A stretch of DNA of 64,000 nt from Mytilisepta virgata (GCA_028015205.1 CM051516.1:34424230-34488229), one strand, 5' to 3'. Positions 38,701 through 49,200 are shown, counted from the first letter of the stretch. A program made the numbers and translations. Notes: a model not told the origin generated them from the sequence alone.

Positions 38701-41700
38701 AAAGTCTTCCCTTGTAAATATCATCTACAGTTCAGTTCTCTGACAAAAATTTTCTTTTGTTATGTGTTTTTAATTGTATTCCCTGATACATTCAGATATC
38801 TGTTACTTTTTTAGGTTGTCTCCCTTTTATAGATATCAACAGTATGGTTACAAGATTTTTATAAGTACTGGGACAAAAATGTCTTTAAATTATATGTGGA
38901 AAGCAGTCTTAATGTTAAATTGTCTACATTAAAGATGTCAAATCATTAACTGATAGAAAGAAATAAAAACAAAAAACATACACAGGGAAAGTCCTTGAGA
39001 CAAAAACCAAGAAAAAGAATTCTAAAAATGGGGCCCACACTGCATAACAAACTTATCAGCAACATATTAAAATGTCAATGAAATTTAACCAAAGTGTGTG
39101 AAATAAAAACTATAATTTTAGAGAGTTCTGTGTTGTTTGTATAAAAAAGTCTGTAACAATAGAATGTATTCATAAGTTAACATTTGATTGAAATAAAACC
39201 CACGGATAGGAAATTCACATCTAATAGATTTTAATACAAAGTTAGAGAATTCTCATCTTATAGATTTAAATACAAAGTTAGATCTCTTATAAATTGCTTT
39301 CCCAGTATGACTAATGAATTGATTGTGCCTATTGTGTTAAATTTTACATTTTGTTTGTGTCCCCAGGTGGTTTGCCCTGGTAGATATTAGATATGGATAA
39401 TATTACATTATGAACTACAGTATAACCCCCTAAAAGATTCAGTAATATGACATTTAATTTTCTTTCTTTTAAGTTATTAGATTCAATTGTTGTTACTGTT
39501 TCAACCCCCATTAATATTATGAAAAAAAATCTTCCTAATAGACAAAGAAAAAACGGTCTAGAACATCATAAGTTGTCTCCCTTGATGAATTGATTAGATT
39601 ATCTACCCTGAGAAACAATGATTACTGTCTCATTTTCCAGGCTGATTGTTTGACTTCCATGTATTGGATGTGATAGAACTTGGTGTTGACAAATTATCTC
39701 TATTTTCCAGGCAGATTGTTTGACTTCCATGAAATGGATATGATAGAACTTGGTGCTGACAAATTTTCTCTATTTTCCAGGCAGGTTGTTTGACTGCCAT
39801 GTACTAGATATGATAGAACTTTGTGTAGACAAAATTTTCTCTATTTTCCAGGCAGATTGTTTGACTTCCATATGTTGAATATGATAGAACTTGGTGTAGA
39901 CAAAATTATCTCTATTTTCCAGGCAGATTGTTTGACTTCCATGTACTAGATATGATAGAACTTGGTGTTGAGAAATTTCAGTCCATGGCAGATATTGAGG
40001 TATGCTGTACAATACAGTTTTAGCTGTTAGTTTTTCTATATAAATGTAGTATCTCATTTCTTTAATGTGGCACCTTTAAAGGTCAATACAAATCTTTTAA
40101 ATGACCAATACAAACATTGTAGAATTCAGAGAATTTGAATAGTGGTTGACCACTGGGGGCTGTCCCTTATCATAGTCATAAATTATTGTTAAAATTTAAC
40201 GTCATTTTTCATATCTATTGTTTACTTTGTCTCACCCTTCCATCCACCACTGAAAAAATATATGAGTTTAAATAAGAGGAAGAGAGATTATGAATATCAG
40301 AGAAGGGTTTTAGTAGTTAGTTGTAACCTTTAAACCGGACCTGTTTACAACCATGATTTTGGTGTAGTTTCTATTAATTTTGACCCTCAAATTACGCTTT
40401 ACGGAAATTGCAGGAAATGACATTTTGTATTAAAATTTTTTTTGGGGACACCCCCTCTGCCCTGCAAAATTCAGACAACAGAAAATACTAAATATTGAAA
40501 ACTATACTTTCTAAAGATAGAAACTACATTACTAGCTTTAAGGGGGTAAACTGGTTTGCTTTATGCTTTTGCATCCTAAATGTTCCCATGGTATTATTCT
40601 TTGTCTCATATTTTCTGGTGATGCTAGTAACTTTATGATTTTAGGGTCCTAAATGTTCTCATGGTACCAAGCCTTGTTTAATATTTTCTGGTGATGCATT
40701 TGAGCAAGACTTGGAACATAAAAGGTTAAAGAATCTATTTATAGGTAAGTAATAAGTTTTTAGGATATTGTGTAATAATGTTCTGTCCAGAACTGTAATA
40801 CTTTTGTTTATAAACAGGAATTAATGTAATATTTTTTTAAATTGAAATATGAAAATTGGAACAGAGTGAACAGAAAAGAAAATCGAAACCACAAATCACT
40901 TTATAGTGTTAAATCTTATATTAATATCAGATATTGTAATAAAAATTACAAGAATTACCAACCATTAAATTTTTGCACTTTTAAAGAAATCTCATATACT
41001 GTCAGATGAGTACAAGAGATTTTATTATAAAAGTGAAATTTATTTTTGAAAATAAGTGTCAAAGAATAAGAAGCTACATTTTCATCTAGTTTTATATAAT
41101 AAAATCTGAAAATTAATAGGCCTTATGAATATACCCACCAACAGCGGTCGAAACGTGCGGGTAGTGCGCCCCTTGACAGGGATCCTACCTAGGCAGACAG
41201 GAGGTTGGCCTTCATTTTCATTGCGCCTGTAGGTTTCGTATTCAACCCCATGACTCACGCACATGTTAGACTCCTTGGACGGGTCAGGTGGAGGATTGCA
41301 ATAAACCTTATCATGCCATCTTTGCATAGCTACATTTGACATCACAGTAATGAATGTTAAGATTCCCTGGGGGGGGGGGGGGGGTAATGCTGAATCACAA
41401 ACAAACTACAATTTTCCTAAAAATTAGATAATGGTTTGATATTAACTCTCATTATTTAATTTAGATTTATTAAAAAACTCACCAGAGGCAATTTAAATAA
41501 ATCAAGTTGATATCAAGCGATATCTAATTCTCACTCATTGTGAAACCTATAAATATCACATGTGTTGTATATTTCCATTACACAATAACAAGTACAAAGC
41601 CATAATTATAAAACAGGGGAGGTAACCATCATTGGAATATTATCAGATATGTTTTTATTTTAGATTTTTTCCGAGGACCAGTTATAAAGAATATACGCCT

Positions 41701-44700
41701 GGCAGGGTTAGAACATGTCATCAGTATAACTGCAGTTCATGGCAAGATTCTCTTCAGAAGTTACAAGTAAGTCACAAGATGACATTATAACAGAAATTAA
41801 TTCAAATATTTCAAATAGATATTGTGTAATTGACAGTGTAACATTAGAGCATAATAAAATTTAGAAAATCCCCAGCTGCACATTTGACAAATTATACCAA
41901 CAAACTATTCTAATTGGGTTTGTCTGTACTTACCAGATATTCATGTTATATGAAGATTTTATGACCTGTCACATGATTAAAGTTTTCTAAAATCATAGAC
42001 AAAAAAAGATGTATTCAGCAGAGAGTTCTTTAATATTGACTTGTAATAGGTTACTGTTGAAGAATTTCAATTTAAATTGATCTTGTCCCTTTCTCTGTAG
42101 AATATTGTTGAAAAAGTCAGGCAGTCGAACACCAAGAATAGAACTGGCAGAGATGGGTCCTTCATTAGATTTAGTGATCAGAAGAACAAAGCTGGCATCA
42201 GATGACTTGTATAAAAAGGCACTGAAGGTGCCCAAAGAAGCAAAGGTAAGGGGACTAAGTTAGCAATTCCCATTTTCATTTCCTGAGTTGCAACAAAGTT
42301 GCACTCAGCTATTACTTTGATGAAAGTTATGGAGGTGGGTATCCAAAATTTGTTTCTTGATGATATCTTTAGTTTTCCTTAACCCATTGAAATTAAATTA
42401 TGATATGTTGTTAAACTATATGAGACTATGAAGTCTATTGATTTTGGGTCAATCGGGGTATAGTTTTAAAAACTAAATTTTTTTAACTCAGAAATCACAT
42501 TATGTTGCAACTTGAACTTCGCTATTGCATCGATGATACCCATTACATTTTTAGCTCACCTGGCCTAAAGGGTCATGTGAGCTTTTGTCGTCACTTGGCG
42601 TCTGTCATCTCTCTGTAAACTTTTACATTTTGATCTTCTCCTCTGAAACCCCTAAGCCAAATGAACTAAACTTTGGTATGAAGCATCTATGTAAGGACCT
42701 TAATAAAGTTTACATATTTGGTCCCGGTTGGACAGCTAATATCGCTGCCATGATCAATTATTTCTGATTGGACAAACTTTAAAAGTCTTCTCCTCTGAAA
42801 CGGCATAGCTAAATGAACTGAAACTTGGTATGAAGCATCTGTTGAATGACTTTTATAAAGTTTGCATATATTTCGTCCTGGTTGGACAGCTAATATGGCC
42901 ACCATGACGAATTCTAATTTCTGATTGGTCAAAATTTTAAAAATTTTCTTTTCTGAAACCACAAAGCCAAATGAACTGTAACTTATAATATTCACTTATG
43001 ATTTGTCAGGGCCAATTTAATTTTTGATTTACAGTCATTTCACTTGACAGGATGTTGTTTCATTGATATTTACCCCATACCCCATATCTGTTCTTTTTCA
43101 TATTCAGTTTTTTCCTTTGGAAACCATATTAATTCTGTATTTTGTTCATCATTACAAATTATTTGCTGTATGTACCTGTCCTTATTGTTAAGCTATTTTT
43201 CAAAATATTTTGATTGCGTAGCTATCTTTGTAATACATGTACTAGAATTCCAGGATCCCAGGGAGGGAGAGGAAATATCATATATACACCTATGCAAATT
43301 CATACCTCTAGTTACTTCATATTTTCTAAAATCAGTTCTGAGCTGGTGATATGATCCCCCAGCAACAGTATCGACTTACCAATTCAAATTCTGTGATATC
43401 AATTTTGATGCGCAAGATGTGCACATTTCATTGATTTACGACTCTTCATATGTATTTACACCTTTTGCTCCTTTTGATAAAATCTTTTATTGTTGCATTA
43501 TCTCCCTTTAATTTTTTTTAGTGTAGCTATGTTGAATATATATTGTCATTATGTATTATATTGTGTATTCATATAATTTTTTGGTTACATAAACAACAAA
43601 ATGGGTAACAGGAAAGATCAACAATGACATACCAATTAAAAAAAGCAACCCATCTGACAGAACTCCAGACAAAGCACAACATCAAAGAGCACAAAAAACA
43701 AACATAAACACAACAGAGAGTTAGGATAGTCTGACTTGGTACAGATACTGAACAGTAATGGGGTTAAACCGGTTTTATGGGTACCCAAACTTCCACCTTT
43801 TCGATTCTGACACTCTGGTGTATAAAACACACTATAAAAACCAATACAGTGTGTTGACCCACAAGGTGACCACTTTGCTAGAACTGCAAAATTTGACTTG
43901 ATGGTACATAATTTAGATAGAAAAGTCAGAATACAACTGTAAAACTAGCTATGGCTCTCATAGCTGCAGATCGTATGTACACATGCACATTTTTTTGTGT
44001 TTTATTGAAAATTTGTGCTTTTGGGGATACCAAATTGTCAGTTGTGGAATTTTTAGTACCATGATAATAATAATACAATGCAGTAAGACATCATATAAAA
44101 TTTATATTCCACTGAATTTGGTTCTTAGATCTCTTTTATTTCAGTAACATTTATTGTTCTGAAGATTAAACAATACACTATATTTATTCCTTATTTCCCC
44201 AATTCTTTTTATCTCAAAATGTCTGTTATTTCAATGAATGTTGATAATTAGAGTCATCTGCATCTAAAATTTACGTTTCCACTTAAACAAAAAAAAAATA
44301 CAATAATTTGCTCCCACTGAAATGTATCATATTCACAGTAAATAAATATTAGCTGCTTCTCCACTAAGCACAGGGCATTTAATATTAATAGTCAGAATAA
44401 GATGACACGGTGAGATGACATGTCTGCTAGCATTAGGTGGGAGTCACTGTATATCACATCAAAATGTTCTCATCCTTATTTGAATGTAATAAATGCTACC
44501 CGACATTAACCAATAAATAATCAATCAAAAATGTTTCTTTTTAAATTTTAGGCAAAAAAGAAGAAAAATATTTCCCAGGATGCATTTGGTAGTAAGTTAG
44601 GAAGAATACACATGACAAAACAGGACTTAGGTAAACTACAGACACGTAAAATGAAAGGACTTAAAAAAAGGCCAGCTACGGAGACAGATTCACCTAGTAG

Positions 44701-44725
44701 TCCTAAAAAAATAAAGGAATCATAA
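23706..44725 (+). CDS. RPF2: Ribosome production factor 2 homolog (Brix domain), 10 exons
   Basis: Exons are 23706-23725, 26248-26380, 27158-27195, 28394-28433, 28757-28838, 39923-39999, 40645-40744, 41664-41766, 42101-42245 and 44552-44725. All borders are GT-AG and phases close, giving 303 residues (human 306). Landmarks match the family: KPKTQKGKRFLE (8-19), RPFED (69-73), FMFG.HSKKRPDNL (90-103), FHVLDMIELG (109-118), FFRGP (165-169), RTPRIELAEMGPSLDL (208-223) and the basic tail RKMKGLKKRP (278-287). RPF2 works with RRS1 to bring the 5S RNP (5S rRNA, uL18, uL5) to pre-60S particles in the nucleolus. The first coding exon holds only MVMQRVV; the in-frame second ATG at 23712 is an alternative start. 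Intron 5 (28839-39922) is swollen to 11 kb by transposon genes. Confidence 0.96.
24187..24272. repeat. Degenerate gtcgttccgtccca repeats
   Basis: About five diverged copies of a short phrase (ggtcgtttcgtcccaaa, tatccgtcccaaa, gtcgttccgtca, gtcgatccgaccca) lie in RPF2 intron 1. The same phrase recurs at 31010-31080. Confidence 0.5.
24316..25166 (-). other. Coding-like antisense stretch in RPF2 intron 1
   Basis: Three separate open frames lie on the minus strand. The rightmost (25157-24975) is preceded by a good acceptor (TTATGCAG) and reads ASHCPKIDTRWPYEYG, then NFARRCPQTW, and ends at a stop at 24975. Its amino-acid make-up and base composition look more coding than the surroundings. The others start MARDFSNYGKN (24498) and MTNGSRPAMNFDL (near 24775). 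I do not recognise them. They may be exons of a nested gene or remains of one. Confidence 0.25.
27480..28210 (+). repeat. Diverged tandem repeat in RPF2 intron 3
   Basis: The phrase ggagttatgg.actttattcat.aaaaaggg recurs near 27577, 27750, 27915 and 28005, with ggtga.ttgtttatatctatt between copies. The units are about 90-175 bp and strongly diverged. No coding capacity is seen. Confidence 0.5.
28912..29010 (+). repeat. Short tandem repeat, about 44-bp unit
   Basis: taactagtaatgaccagtat with gagat(a/g)a(c/t)gtcaaa.cc follows itself twice and then breaks off at aactagtgaccagg. It lies at the start of RPF2 intron 5. Confidence 0.6.
29396..31759 (-). CDS. Merlin-type (IS1595/ISXO2-like) DDE transposase, 2 exons
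   Basis: Exon 1 is 31511-31759 and exon 2 is 29396-30073. The donor CAA|GTATGT joins the acceptor TTACAG|GGA in phase 0, giving 308 residues. An N-terminal zinc ribbon (C44, C47, C67, C70; CKIC...CNQC) is followed by the IS1595-family DDE core: EIDES (D154) with FGKKRKYHRG, TTWVFG, YSDKWGAY (D216), VNHSKEF and NTIEGLW (E252). All three catalytic residues are present. Eukaryotic members of this superfamily are called Merlin and move by cut-and-paste, with 8-9 bp target duplications. The start chosen is METNE (31759); an in-frame ATG at 31837 would add 26 residues and come closer to the ATPase gene. It lies antisense inside RPF2 intron 5 and is divergent from the ATPase gene. The intron holds an LTR-like fragment. 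No terminal inverted repeats were identified. Confidence 0.88.
30632..30906 (+). mobile_element. LTR-retrotransposon remnant with primer-binding-site motif
   Basis: A block of about 107 bp (cttgacgtt.ccgagaaat ... ctgttaca) occurs twice, 155 bp apart. The second copy ends CTCTGTTACA and is followed after two T bases by TGGCGCCCAACG (30895-30906). That 12-mer equals the first 12 bases of the classic tRNA-Lys primer-binding site, and LTRs end in CA, so this looks like the 3' edge of an LTR with its leader. No gag or pol frame follows, so it is a fragment at most. Confidence 0.4.
31010..31080. repeat. Degenerate gtcgttccgtccc repeats
   Basis: Four copies of the phrase cca(a)gt(c/a)gttccg(t/g) lie in the transposase intron, matching the set at 24187-24272. 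They are probably traces of one repeat family. Confidence 0.45.
31760..31863. promoter_or_regulatory. Shared 104-bp divergent start region of transposase and ATPase genes
   Basis: The two start codons face away from each other across 104 bases. The stretch is richer in CG than its surroundings (acgtcgac, gtcgcgatac, gtcgacg) and holds two gtgacgtt/aacgtgacgt motifs in opposite directions (about 31791-31800 and 31820-31834). With so little space, any promoter elements must be shared or overlap the coding ends. This is inference from spacing. Confidence 0.5.
31864..36855 (+). CDS. DUF3987-like P-loop ATPase (primase-helicase-like), 4 exons
   Basis: Exons are 31864-32743, 34732-34970, 35603-35765 and 36602-36855. 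GT-AG borders and phases (1, 0, 1) close to 511 residues. The order of motifs follows DUF3987 proteins: Walker A DPGGGKS (88-94), Walker B-like GLITSDEGN (137-145), sensor-like SILLLIQPQP (191-200), arginine-finger candidate DGFLDRFLF (212-220, R217), and LRLAALLH (322-329) in exon 2. The C-terminal part (about 385-470) has a helical pattern that could be a winged helix. Known DUF3987 proteins sit in phages, plasmids and integrative elements and are thought to act as replication ATPases. Here the gene starts 104 bp from a Merlin transposase gene and is probably its travelling partner. Intron 3 holds a 273-bp tandem duplication. The family call rests on motifs alone. Confidence 0.78.
33369..33383 (+). 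repeat. Homopolymer run of 15 G
   Basis: An uninterrupted G run lies in intron 1 of the ATPase gene. A similar 16-G run is at 41369-41384 in RPF2 intron 7. Length is unreliable in assemblies. Confidence 0.7.
35020..35400. repeat. Degenerate acggtaa/gacgata-rich stretch in ATPase intron 2
   Basis: Short phrases (acggtaa, tgacgat, ttaacg) recur many times without fixed period. It is likely an old simple-repeat-derived insertion. Open frames across it lack coding character. Confidence 0.35.
35914..36462 (+). repeat. 273-bp tandem duplication in ATPase intron 3
   Basis: attgttcgttgtaattcgca starts at 35914 and again at 36187. The two copies run in parallel for their whole length (tttctgatcgtcagga, gcccaaaatgtataaatta, caatgcatattgatttaaat) with only scattered differences, so the duplication is fairly recent. 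Confidence 0.75.
37446..37548. repeat. attcatgaata-rich foldback
   Basis: CCCAGAAATTCATGAATA at the left pairs imperfectly with ttcatgaaatttaaaAATTCTGGG at the right. Further attcatga motifs continue to about 37650. Confidence 0.35.
38150..38640 (+). repeat. gtcgaccctgtcaacc minisatellite with two higher-order copies
   Basis: An 18-bp unit, ctgtcgaccctgtcaacc, is repeated with variants. The whole pattern (gaccgaatcaaaatgtcgac ... cttgtggaaacttgtaaacc) occurs twice, starting at about 38154 and 38406, so the larger period is about 252 bp. Because 18 is a multiple of three, several frames stay open across it; I take these as by-products. It lies in RPF2 intron 5. Confidence 0.75.
39631..39922 (+). 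repeat. Four tandem copies of the RPF2 exon 6 acceptor and exon start
   Basis: A 70-71 bp unit comprising the pyrimidine tract, AG and the first 45-50 bases of exon 6 is repeated upstream of the true exon. AG dinucleotides end at 39640, 39710, 39780, 39851 and, for the real site, 39922. Each decoy keeps attttccag followed by GC and a slightly diverged exon (gattgtttgact.ccat). None continues to the exon 6 donor. Using the nearest decoy adds 71 bases and runs into TAG within exon 6. The copy at 39640 meets TGA at once. Confidence 0.9.
40559..40697 (+). repeat. Duplicated 5' part of RPF2 exon 7
   Basis: ctttatg.tttt..(g/t)cctaaatgtt and attttctggtgatgc occur at 40559-40624 and again at 40631-40697, a 72-bp shift. 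The second copy contains the real acceptor (ttttag|GGT, exon from 40645). The first has ttttgcatcc in place of the acceptor AG, so it is no longer a splice site. Confidence 0.8.
41082..41345 (-). other. Coding-like antisense open frame in RPF2 intron 7
   Basis: An 87-residue frame reads MMSNVAMQRWHDKVYCNPPP, then CVSHGVEYETYRRNENEGQP. It has a higher GC content and more balanced residue use than other short frames nearby. A possible donor CTAG|GTAGGA follows QPPVCL. I do not recognise the protein. It could be an exon of an antisense nested gene, or chance. Confidence 0.25.
42549..43030 (+). mobile_element. agctcacctg-type element, truncated copy
   Basis: The head agctcacctggcctaaaggg with tcatgtgagc (a hairpin) and cacttggcgtctgtc match the 46276 copy. 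Two internal units follow (cttctcctctgaaac ... ttggacagctaatat). The tail with the aggctc palindrome is absent. It lies in RPF2 intron 9. Confidence 0.55.
43560..43870. repeat. Probable dispersed repeat in RPF2 intron 9
   Basis: The stretch ccagacaaagcacaacatca, then gagcacaaaaaacaaacata, with ggggttaaaccggttttatg and gacactctggtgta has the style of a bivalve dispersed repeat, but there is no second copy in this window to prove it. Confidence 0.3.
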
Positions 44726-46275
44726 AAATATATTACTTTGTTGATTATTTAATCTAAATTGTAATCATTGTGTAATCGTTGTATAAAAATGACAGAATGT
44801 GGGGGTGTTTTTAAGGAGACGACAATAAGGGCATTTGCTGTAAACCACTACAAATACTATCAAATAAGTCTACCTGAAGAAAAGATATACAATTTCTGAA
44901 GAAAAATAGTGAGATTTCTGAAGAAAAAATATCATATTTCTGCAGGAAATGCACAAGATTTCTTAAGATGTGTGCATTTCTCAAGGAAAATGTGAAATTT
45001 CTGACAAAAAGTAGGATTTCTGTAGTAGATCAAAGGTCCAAGTTGGGAGTGGATGTTTGTGAAATCATAACACCAGAGCTGTAGATAATATTTTGGTTAA
45101 AATTTTATTTTACCCCTATTTTGAAGTTAAATTCTGAAATTTCATTTTACAGGGTTACCCGTGATAATAAAACTCAATGCATAAATGATCAAATAAATTT
45201 AATTATTATATGACCATCTTTTTTGTATTCTCTGATTGGCTGAGAAATGTCTAAAAGGTTTTGAGCACTGATGATAGTAACTGAGAAGTATCTAAATTTA
45301 GTGCAAGAACTCCGCTTGCAAGGTTATAGGATTAAAATAGATCATGATCGGTCAAGTGGAATGTGATAATGACTGATTTGTTCTTAAAATAGAAAGTGAA
45401 AGTACAATTTTCCCATTCATGTAATAAAACAATTACCGATTATGTAATAGGTTGCTATTGGGATTAATCAACCCTTGAAAATGAGTATTCACCTTGCCTA
45501 AAGGCTCGGTAAATATTAACATTTTCTGGGGTTGATAAATCCCGATAGCAACCTATTTCAAAAACAGTTAATACCTACTTTACAGAGCTAATTTGTATTT
45601 TCTACTCAACAGAACTAATATCTCCACTTCCAGCTGCATTGAGCCCATTAAAAAGAGGCAATAAATCATTCTTTTGATGTGTACTTGTTTGAGTGGTGTT
45701 GGATGTTTGTTCATATTATCCAGGAAGGTGAAGAAAAATAGAACTATAATATAGTTGTTCGGTGTGAAAAATCCTAATATTTTGTAAACTTCATCCACGT
45801 TCGTTCCTAAAAACCCCTGACGTCACACATTCATATGTTGCGGGTCGGAAGTGAACGATTTTCATTGGTTCTTCTAAAGGTCAAAAGGGAAGCCATTTGC
45901 ATCGTAGGTAGAATTTTCTAGGTCACACACCAGACAGCGATATGTTTGACCCACAAAATATGAATATGTGATGTCAGGGGTTAGTAGGAAGAACTTGGAT
46001 ACAAAAACCTGACTTGGGAGGATGGTAAACTTGAGTACATGTCAAGTATTTTCTGCCTTGAGAACTTGTGTACATTTGTCAATCACTTAGCTATTTGATA
46101 AATATGCAGGCAAGGGTAACAGAAAACACTCAAATGGTGTAAAAAAATATTGAAACTTATAACCATGACTGACATGAGATTTAAGGAGTAGTGCAAAATG
46201 TAGTGAAAAGTATCCATATTGGTACATGTGCCAGTTTTTCTAGAATTGTATTTTAATAATTTTAATAATTCTGGT
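44726..46275. other. Intergenic DNA downstream of RPF2
   Basis: The first AATAAA downstream of the RPF2 stop that I can see is at 45166-45171, with another at 45192-45197. A third, at 44710-44715, overlaps the end of the coding region. A foldback is listed separately at 45446-45557. No gene is seen. Confidence 0.5.
45446..45557. mobile_element. Foldback element
   Basis: AATAGGTTGCTATTGGGATT pairs with the stretch ending AATCCCGATAGCAACCTATT (one mismatch), followed inwards by AATCAACCC/GGGTTGAT. The centre is itself palindromic (TTGCC.taaa.GGCTCGG). It is about 112 bp long. Confidence 0.65.
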
Positions 46276-49200
46276 TTTTAGCTCACCTGACCCGAAGGGT
46301 CATGTGAGCTATTGCCATCACTTGGCGTCCGTCGTCCGTCCGTCCGTCGTCCGTCCGTCCGTCCGTCGTCCGTTAACTTTTTCAAACGTTAACTCCTCCA
46401 ACACCATAAGTCCAACTGCAACCAAACTTGGTACAGTTATTAATTGGTATGGGTGCTACAAATCTATTGTTTGGATTTTTGATTCGTATAAAAACATGGC
46501 CGTCATGGCTAAAAATAGAACATAGGGGTAAATCGCAGTTTTTTGCAAATAAGTCAGAAACGGTCACAGATATCAAAATTCTGGCATAGGGTAAAAGTGT
46601 TCAGCACCTCAAGATCTACCTGCCCTGAAATTTTGAAGAAGATCCAACGACCCATGTAGGAGTTATTGCCCTTTTTTTGACATTTTTGGCTTTTTTTATG
46701 TTATTATTTCAAAAATCTTCTCCTCTGAAACTACTGAATGGATTTGGATAAAACTTAGCATGATTGTTCCTTAGGGTATCCTGCACAAAGTTTATGCTTC
46801 GATTTTTGATCCGTCAAAAAACATGGCCACTGTTGCTAAAAATAGAACATAGGGGTCAAACAACAGTTTTTTTATGTTATTATTTCAAAAATCTCCTCCT
46901 CTGAAACTACTGAATGGATTTGGATAAAACTTAGCATGATTGTTCCTTAGGGTATCCTGCACAAAGTTTATGCTTCGATTTTTGATCCGTCGAAAAACAT
47001 GGCCACTGTTGCTAAAAATAGAACATAGGGGTAAATCGCAGTTTTTTGCAAATAAGTCAGAAACGGTCACAGATATCAAAATTCTGGCATAGGGTAAAAG
47101 TGTTCAGCACCTCAAGATCTACCTGCCCTGAAATTTTGAAGAAGATCCAACGACCCATGTAGGAGTTATTGCCCTTTTTCTGCATTTTTTCCAAATTTTG
47201 CACTTTTTAATTTCAAAAATCTTCTTCTCTGAAACTACTATTCAAAATAAAATGAAAGTTGGTAAGATTGATCCTTAGGGTATCCTGCACAAACTTTATG
47301 CTTCGATTTTTGATCCGTCGAAAAACATGGCCACTGTTACTAAAAATAGAACATAGGGGTCAAACAACAGTTTTTCGCAAATATCCTAAAAAATCATTAG
47401 GTTAGGGCAAATTCTGCAGGTTGAAAGTGTTCAGCATGATGAGAGCTACCTGTGTGCTGATGTTCGTGAAAATCTGTCAACTGATGTTAGAGTTATTTCC
47501 CTTTTTTGACATTTTTGGCTTTTTTTTATGTTATTGTTTCAAAAATCTTCTTCTCTGAAACTACTATTCAAAATGAAATGAAACTTGGTAAGATTGTTCC
47601 TTAGGGTATCCTGCAAAAAGTCAATGCTTGGATTTTTGATTGGTCGAAAAACGTGTCCGCCCTTACTAAAAATAGAACATAGGGGTCAAAATGCTGTTTT
47701 TTGCTATTTTTTCCTGAATTATAGAAAGAAAATGAAGATGAAAGCTACTTTCAAGGTAAACATGGTATCCCGAGTTGAATGGTGATGATGAAAGTTTGTT
47801 TTGGAGGGCCATTTTTAAAATGGCTGCCATTTTCCCCGCCATTTTTTACTTGATTTGATTACCTCCCTTACACTGCTTGTAAATTATGTATAAAGAAATG
47901 TAGATTGTCTTGGGGTTACTATTAATTAATATTAATTTTAGCCATATATGTCATTTTCTATTTTAAGATTTTTATGATGTATTTAAATGGGTAATTATGT
48001 TTGCAAACTTGATGAGAAATTTGAATAGGGATTATGACCATATCTTGAGGGAAAGAATTTTTTTTTGGAAAAAGGGAAGGGGGGTGAAAAAAAATTTAGG
48101 GGGGTAAATAAGAAATTGTGGGGGGGGACAATTTAAATGGACATGCATGTCAGCACTCCAACCAGGACTACCACCATCAGGGAACATATTTTAACATTAA
48201 ACCTTATGAAAAATAAATCAACCCTGAACAATTGAACCAATTGCAACAAACTTGGTCAAATAGTTGATTAATTGTCCAATGAAAACCAGACTCCAGGTGA
48301 GCGATACAGGCTCTGGTGAGCCTCTTGTTTTTATGTTATTATTTCAAAAATCTTCTCCTCTGAAACTACTGAATGGATTTGGATAAAACTTAGCATGATT
48401 GTTCCTTAGGATATCCTGCACAAAGTTTATGCTTCGATTTTTGATCCATCGAAAAACATGGCCACTGTTACTAAAAATAGAACATAGGGGTCAAACAACA
48501 GTTTTTCGCAAGTATCTAAAAAATCATTAGGTTAAGGCAAACTCTGGCAGGTTGAAAGTGTTCAGCATGATGAGAGCTACCTGAGTGCTGATTTTCTTGA
48601 AAATCTGTATACTGATGTTAGAGTTATTGCCCTTTTTTGACATTTTTGGCTTTTTTTTTATGTTATTATTTAAAAAATCTTCTCCTCTGAAACTACTGAA
48701 TGGATTTGGATAAAACTTAGCATGATTGTTCCTTAGGGTATCCTGCACAAAGTTTATGCTTCGATTTTTGATCCATCGAAAAACATGGCCACTGTTACTA
48801 AAAATAGAACATAGGGGTCAAACAACAGTTTTTCGCAAATATCTCAAAAATCATTAGGTTACGACAAATTCTGCAGGTTGAAAGTGTTCAGCATGATGAG
48901 AGCTACCTGCGTGCTGATTTTTGTGAAAATCTGTCAACTGATGTTAGAGTTATTGCCCTTTTTTGACATTTTTGGCTTTTTTTTATGTTATTATTTCAAA
49001 AATCTTCTTCTCTAAAACTACTATTCAAAATCAAATGAAACTTGGTAAGATTGTTCCTTAGGGTATTCGGCAAAAAGTTAATGCTTGGATTTTTGATTGG
49101 TCAAAAAACATGTCCGCCCTTACTAAAAATAGAACATAGGGGTCAAAATGCTGTTTTTTGCTATTCTTTCCTGAATTATAGAAATAAAATGAAGATGAAA

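Noticed and set aside
28839..39922. Reading the ATPase exons as extra RPF2 exons
   Set aside because: RPF2 is complete and the right length without them; the ATPase exons close in phase among themselves with their own ATG and stop.
39770..40057. Antisense frame across RPF2 exon 6 and its decoys
   Set aside because: It is the reverse strand of a repeated exon; its repeated peptide simply mirrors the 70-bp units.
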